Origin: Candidatus Auribacterota bacterium
GTDB lineage: Bacteria > Auribacterota > JAFGBW01
NCBI GenBank assembly: GCA_016932965.1
Contig: JAFGBW010000271.1
Span: forward strand, 1-15,780
Length of the DNA stretch: 15,780 bases
Reading direction: 5' to 3'
Positions 14,208-15,780 of the stretch are shown here, in pieces. Numbering within the stretch: position 1 is the first letter of the stretch; every line of letters begins with the position of its first letter. The notes beneath the pieces were generated by a model. The model saw nothing but the letters and a program-made list of their open reading frames with translations. It searched no databases and was not told the DNA's origin. A program made the position numbers and the translations under genes.

Positions 14208-14732
14208 TCATTCCGAGTCATAGACGATGACGGAATGAACTGGGGGCCCCTGGAGTTTAGCTCTGCCTGATAAAAAGGCGAGTTCAATGAGAAAACTGAC
14301 CCCGACGATTTTCCCTTTAAGTTGTTCTATCAGTTTTATGACCGCCCCGACAGTGCCTCCTGTGGCCAACAGATCATCCACGATCAGGATTTTATCTCCG
14401 GGTTTGATGGCGTCCTTGTGGATTTCTAACGTATCGGTGCCGTATTCCAGGTTGTAAGTTTCAGAAATGGTTTCATACGGGAGTTTTCCTTTTTTCCGGA
14501 CCGGCACAAAACCTGTGCCGAGTGTCGCCGCCATACCGGCGGCAAAAATAAAACCGCGTGATTCAATTCCCACTACCGTTTGAATATCCGCTCTTTTGAA
14601 AGGGTCCAGCATTTTACGGATGGCTTCCCTGAATAAAATTCTGTCCTGCAGCAACGGTGTAATGTCTTTGAAAACAATCCCCTTTTTGGGATAATCGATG
14701 ACATCCCGAATTTTATTTTTTAAATCCGGCAT
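14208..14732 (-). CDS. apt: Adenine phosphoribosyltransferase
   Basis: Converts adenine and PRPP to AMP in purine salvage, a cytoplasmic enzyme. The 174 residues match the family size. Hallmarks are the N-terminal IRDVIDYPKKGIVFKDITPLL (8-28), the ESRGF segment (57-61), the flexible loop RKKGKLPYET (79-88), and the PRPP-binding motif ILIVDDLLATGGT (115-127). The ribosome binding site AAAAGGAGA lies just upstream of the ATG. It begins 14 nt after the sigma factor gene, in the same orientation, so the two are probably co-transcribed. Confidence 0.96.
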   Translation of the reverse strand: MPDLKNKIRDVIDYPKKGIVFKDITPLLQDRILFREAIRKMLDPFKRADIQTVVGIESRGFIFAAGMAATLGTGFVPVRKKGKLPYETISETYNLEYGTDTLEIHKDAIKPGDKILIVDDLLATGGTVGAVIKLIEQLKGKIVGVSFLIELAFLSGRAKLQGPPVHSVIVYDSE

Positions 14733-14746
14733 AGGGTCTCCTTTTA

Positions 14747-15580
14747 TTAGAAATCATGAAAATGATGTTTCTTTTTGATAAGCGCTTTTTTCATTTTTTC
14801 GATGGCCGCTTTTTCCAGTTGCCTAACCCGTTCCCGTGTGATGTTCATTTTGTCTCCGATTTGCTCGAGCGTCATCATCGGGTTATTAAAAAGGCCGAAT
14901 CGATTGATGATGAGTTTCACTTCCCTTTCGTTCAGAACATCCAACAGATCGATGATTTCCTCCCGGATCATGGAGGTGGCCACTCTGGAAGAAGGAGGTT
15001 GTGCCAAAGGGTCCTCAATCAGGTCTAACAGCTCGGTATCTCCGTCTTCCCCTACAGGCATGCTTAACGATGTGATGTATTGTCCGCATTCCAGGGCCTC
15101 CTTGACCTGTTCAGGCTCCAGATGAGTTTCTTTTGCAATCAATTCAACATCCGGATTCTCTGTGAATCCGTTTTTCAGCTTGTTTTTCACGCGGCGGACT
15201 AACAGCATCCTGTCGATCATGTATGCCGGGATACGGATCATCTTGGCCTGATTGGACAGACCGCGCATGATTCTTTGTTTGATCCACCATGCCGCATAGG
15301 TTGCAAACCGGCAATCATGTTTCAGATTGTATTTTTCTGATGCTTTGATGAGTCCGATATTGCCTTCTTCGATCAGATCAAGAAAAGAAAGCCCCATGTT
15401 GCAGTATTTCCTGGCAATCGAAACAACGAGCCTCAAGTTCGAGCGGATCATTTCCGCCCGTGCCTTCTCATCCCCTTTCTGGATCCGTTTTGCCAGGGCG
15501 TATTCTTCTTCAGATGTTAGGGGCGTGATGTCGCCGATTTCCTCAAGATATAACTCCAGGCAATCTTTTCCAGACGACAT
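14747..15580 (-). CDS. Sigma-70 family RNA polymerase sigma factor without region 1.1
   Basis: A 277-residue factor of the RpoD/RpoS type (sigma groups 1-2). Region 1.2 is at about 7-35 (LELYLEEIGDITPLTSEEE). Region 2 is at about 43-108, including the core-binding and -10 recognition stretch DLIEEGNIGLIKASEKY to FATYAAWWIKQRIMRG. Region 3 is at about 115-190, and region 4 with its helix-turn-helix is at about 215-265 (TLEQIGDKMNITRERVRQLE). It lacks the acidic region 1.1 and the non-conserved insert of full-size RpoD, so it resembles RpoS or the short principal-like sigma factors common in uncultured phyla. I prefer the ATG at 15580, which has GAGGAA 8 nt upstream. A TTG six bases earlier is possible but too close to the binding site. 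It lies downstream of ppdK and upstream of apt. Confidence 0.9.
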   Translation of the reverse strand: MSSGKDCLELYLEEIGDITPLTSEEEYALAKRIQKGDEKARAEMIRSNLRLVVSIARKYCNMGLSFLDLIEEGNIGLIKASEKYNLKHDCRFATYAAWWIKQRIMRGLSNQAKMIRIPAYMIDRMLLVRRVKNKLKNGFTENPDVELIAKETHLEPEQVKEALECGQYITSLSMPVGEDGDTELLDLIEDPLAQPPSSRVATSMIREEIIDLLDVLNEREVKLIINRFGLFNNPMMTLEQIGDKMNITRERVRQLEKAAIEKMKKALIKKKHHFHDF

Positions 15581-15646
15581 GAGCAAGGTTCCTCTTAAAA
15601 TGAAAAGCCTTCCGGTTTATTAGTTAAACGGACAGCTATTATTACA

Positions 15647-15780
15647 TTATTTTTTCTTTTTAGTCTTGGATTTTTTCGCTGGTTTGCCTATCTGCTTTTC
15701 TTTAATGACCGCCTGAGCAGCAGCCAGGCGGGCGATAGGCACCCTGAAAGGCGAACAGGAAACATAATTCATGCCTGCTT
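15647..15780 (-). CDS. ppdK: Pyruvate, phosphate dikinase, C-terminal end
   Basis: The last 43 residues of a minus-strand gene that runs off the right edge. The visible part, [20 protein letters not shown] and onward, is the well-known C-terminal signature of pyruvate phosphate dikinase, which interconverts pyruvate, ATP and phosphate with PEP, AMP and pyrophosphate. The catalytic cysteine of the PEP site lies upstream and is not visible. After the conserved AAAQA it carries an extra Lys-rich tail ending SKTKKKK, somewhat longer than in the enzymes I remember. The stop TAA is at 15647-15649, 66 bp before the sigma factor start. Confidence 0.88.
   Translation of the reverse strand, partial: AGMNYVSCSPFRVPIARLAAAQAVIKEKQIGKPAKKSKTKKKK

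Noticed and set aside
14033-14287. 84-codon minus-strand frame overlapping the end of apt
   Set aside because: Starts inside apt in another frame, has no ribosome binding site of note, and continues into AT-rich spacer.
1-15780. tRNA or rRNA genes
   Set aside because: I looked for cloverleaf features (GGTTCGAATCC-type arms) and rRNA signatures in the gene-free stretches and saw none.

Overview
The window looks like a bacterial chromosome segment from the PVC superphylum or a close relative (Omnitrophica, Lentisphaerae or Kiritimatiellae-like). Two contexts suggest this. First, a five-gene pilus block has the same gene types, in mirror order, as the Amuc_1098-Amuc_1102 pilus locus of Akkermansia. 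Second, coaE sits directly before rho, as I recall from Chlamydiae. Both comparisons are from memory and no database was searched. I cannot name a species.

Layout. Positions 1-1476 (+) hold the C-terminal part of a B12-dependent ribonucleotide reductase. Positions 1477-2311 have no convincing gene. They carry several short hairpins, a 224-bp element with inverted 'CACGAAG' arms, a strong sigma70-type promoter and a short tandem repeat. Positions 2312-8787 (+) are the pilus block: a small exported protein (Amuc_1102-like), a fused PilM-PilN protein, a PilO-like protein, a protein carrying a zinc ribbon and calcium-loop motifs (Amuc_1099-like, in the PilP position), and a TPR-bearing secretin (PilQ, Amuc_1098-like). 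A long perfect stem-loop follows. Positions 9054-13690 (+) are a second tight gene run: coaE, rho, a SurA/PrsA-type periplasmic prolyl isomerase, two minor pseudopilins and a 101-residue protein. From 13799 to the right end everything is on the minus strand. In transcription order these are the end of ppdK, a sigma-70 family factor, apt, and a 48-residue putative lipoprotein.

How the genes fit together. The pilus block supplies the inner-membrane alignment complex (M, N, O, P-like) and the outer-membrane secretin. The next run adds two minor pseudopilins and a chaperone-isomerase of the kind that folds outer-membrane proteins. No motor ATPase (PilB/PilT), platform protein (PilC), major pilin or prepilin peptidase is present here, so they must lie elsewhere. 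The remaining genes are housekeeping: deoxynucleotide supply, CoA synthesis, transcription termination and initiation, purine salvage and pyruvate/PEP metabolism.

The most interesting points are the composite zinc-ribbon plus calcium-loop protein in the PilP position, the mobile-element-like inverted repeat just upstream of the pilus promoter, a hairpin that would hide the start codon of the first pseudopilin gene, and a disordered Asn/Arg/Gly-rich insert in Rho.
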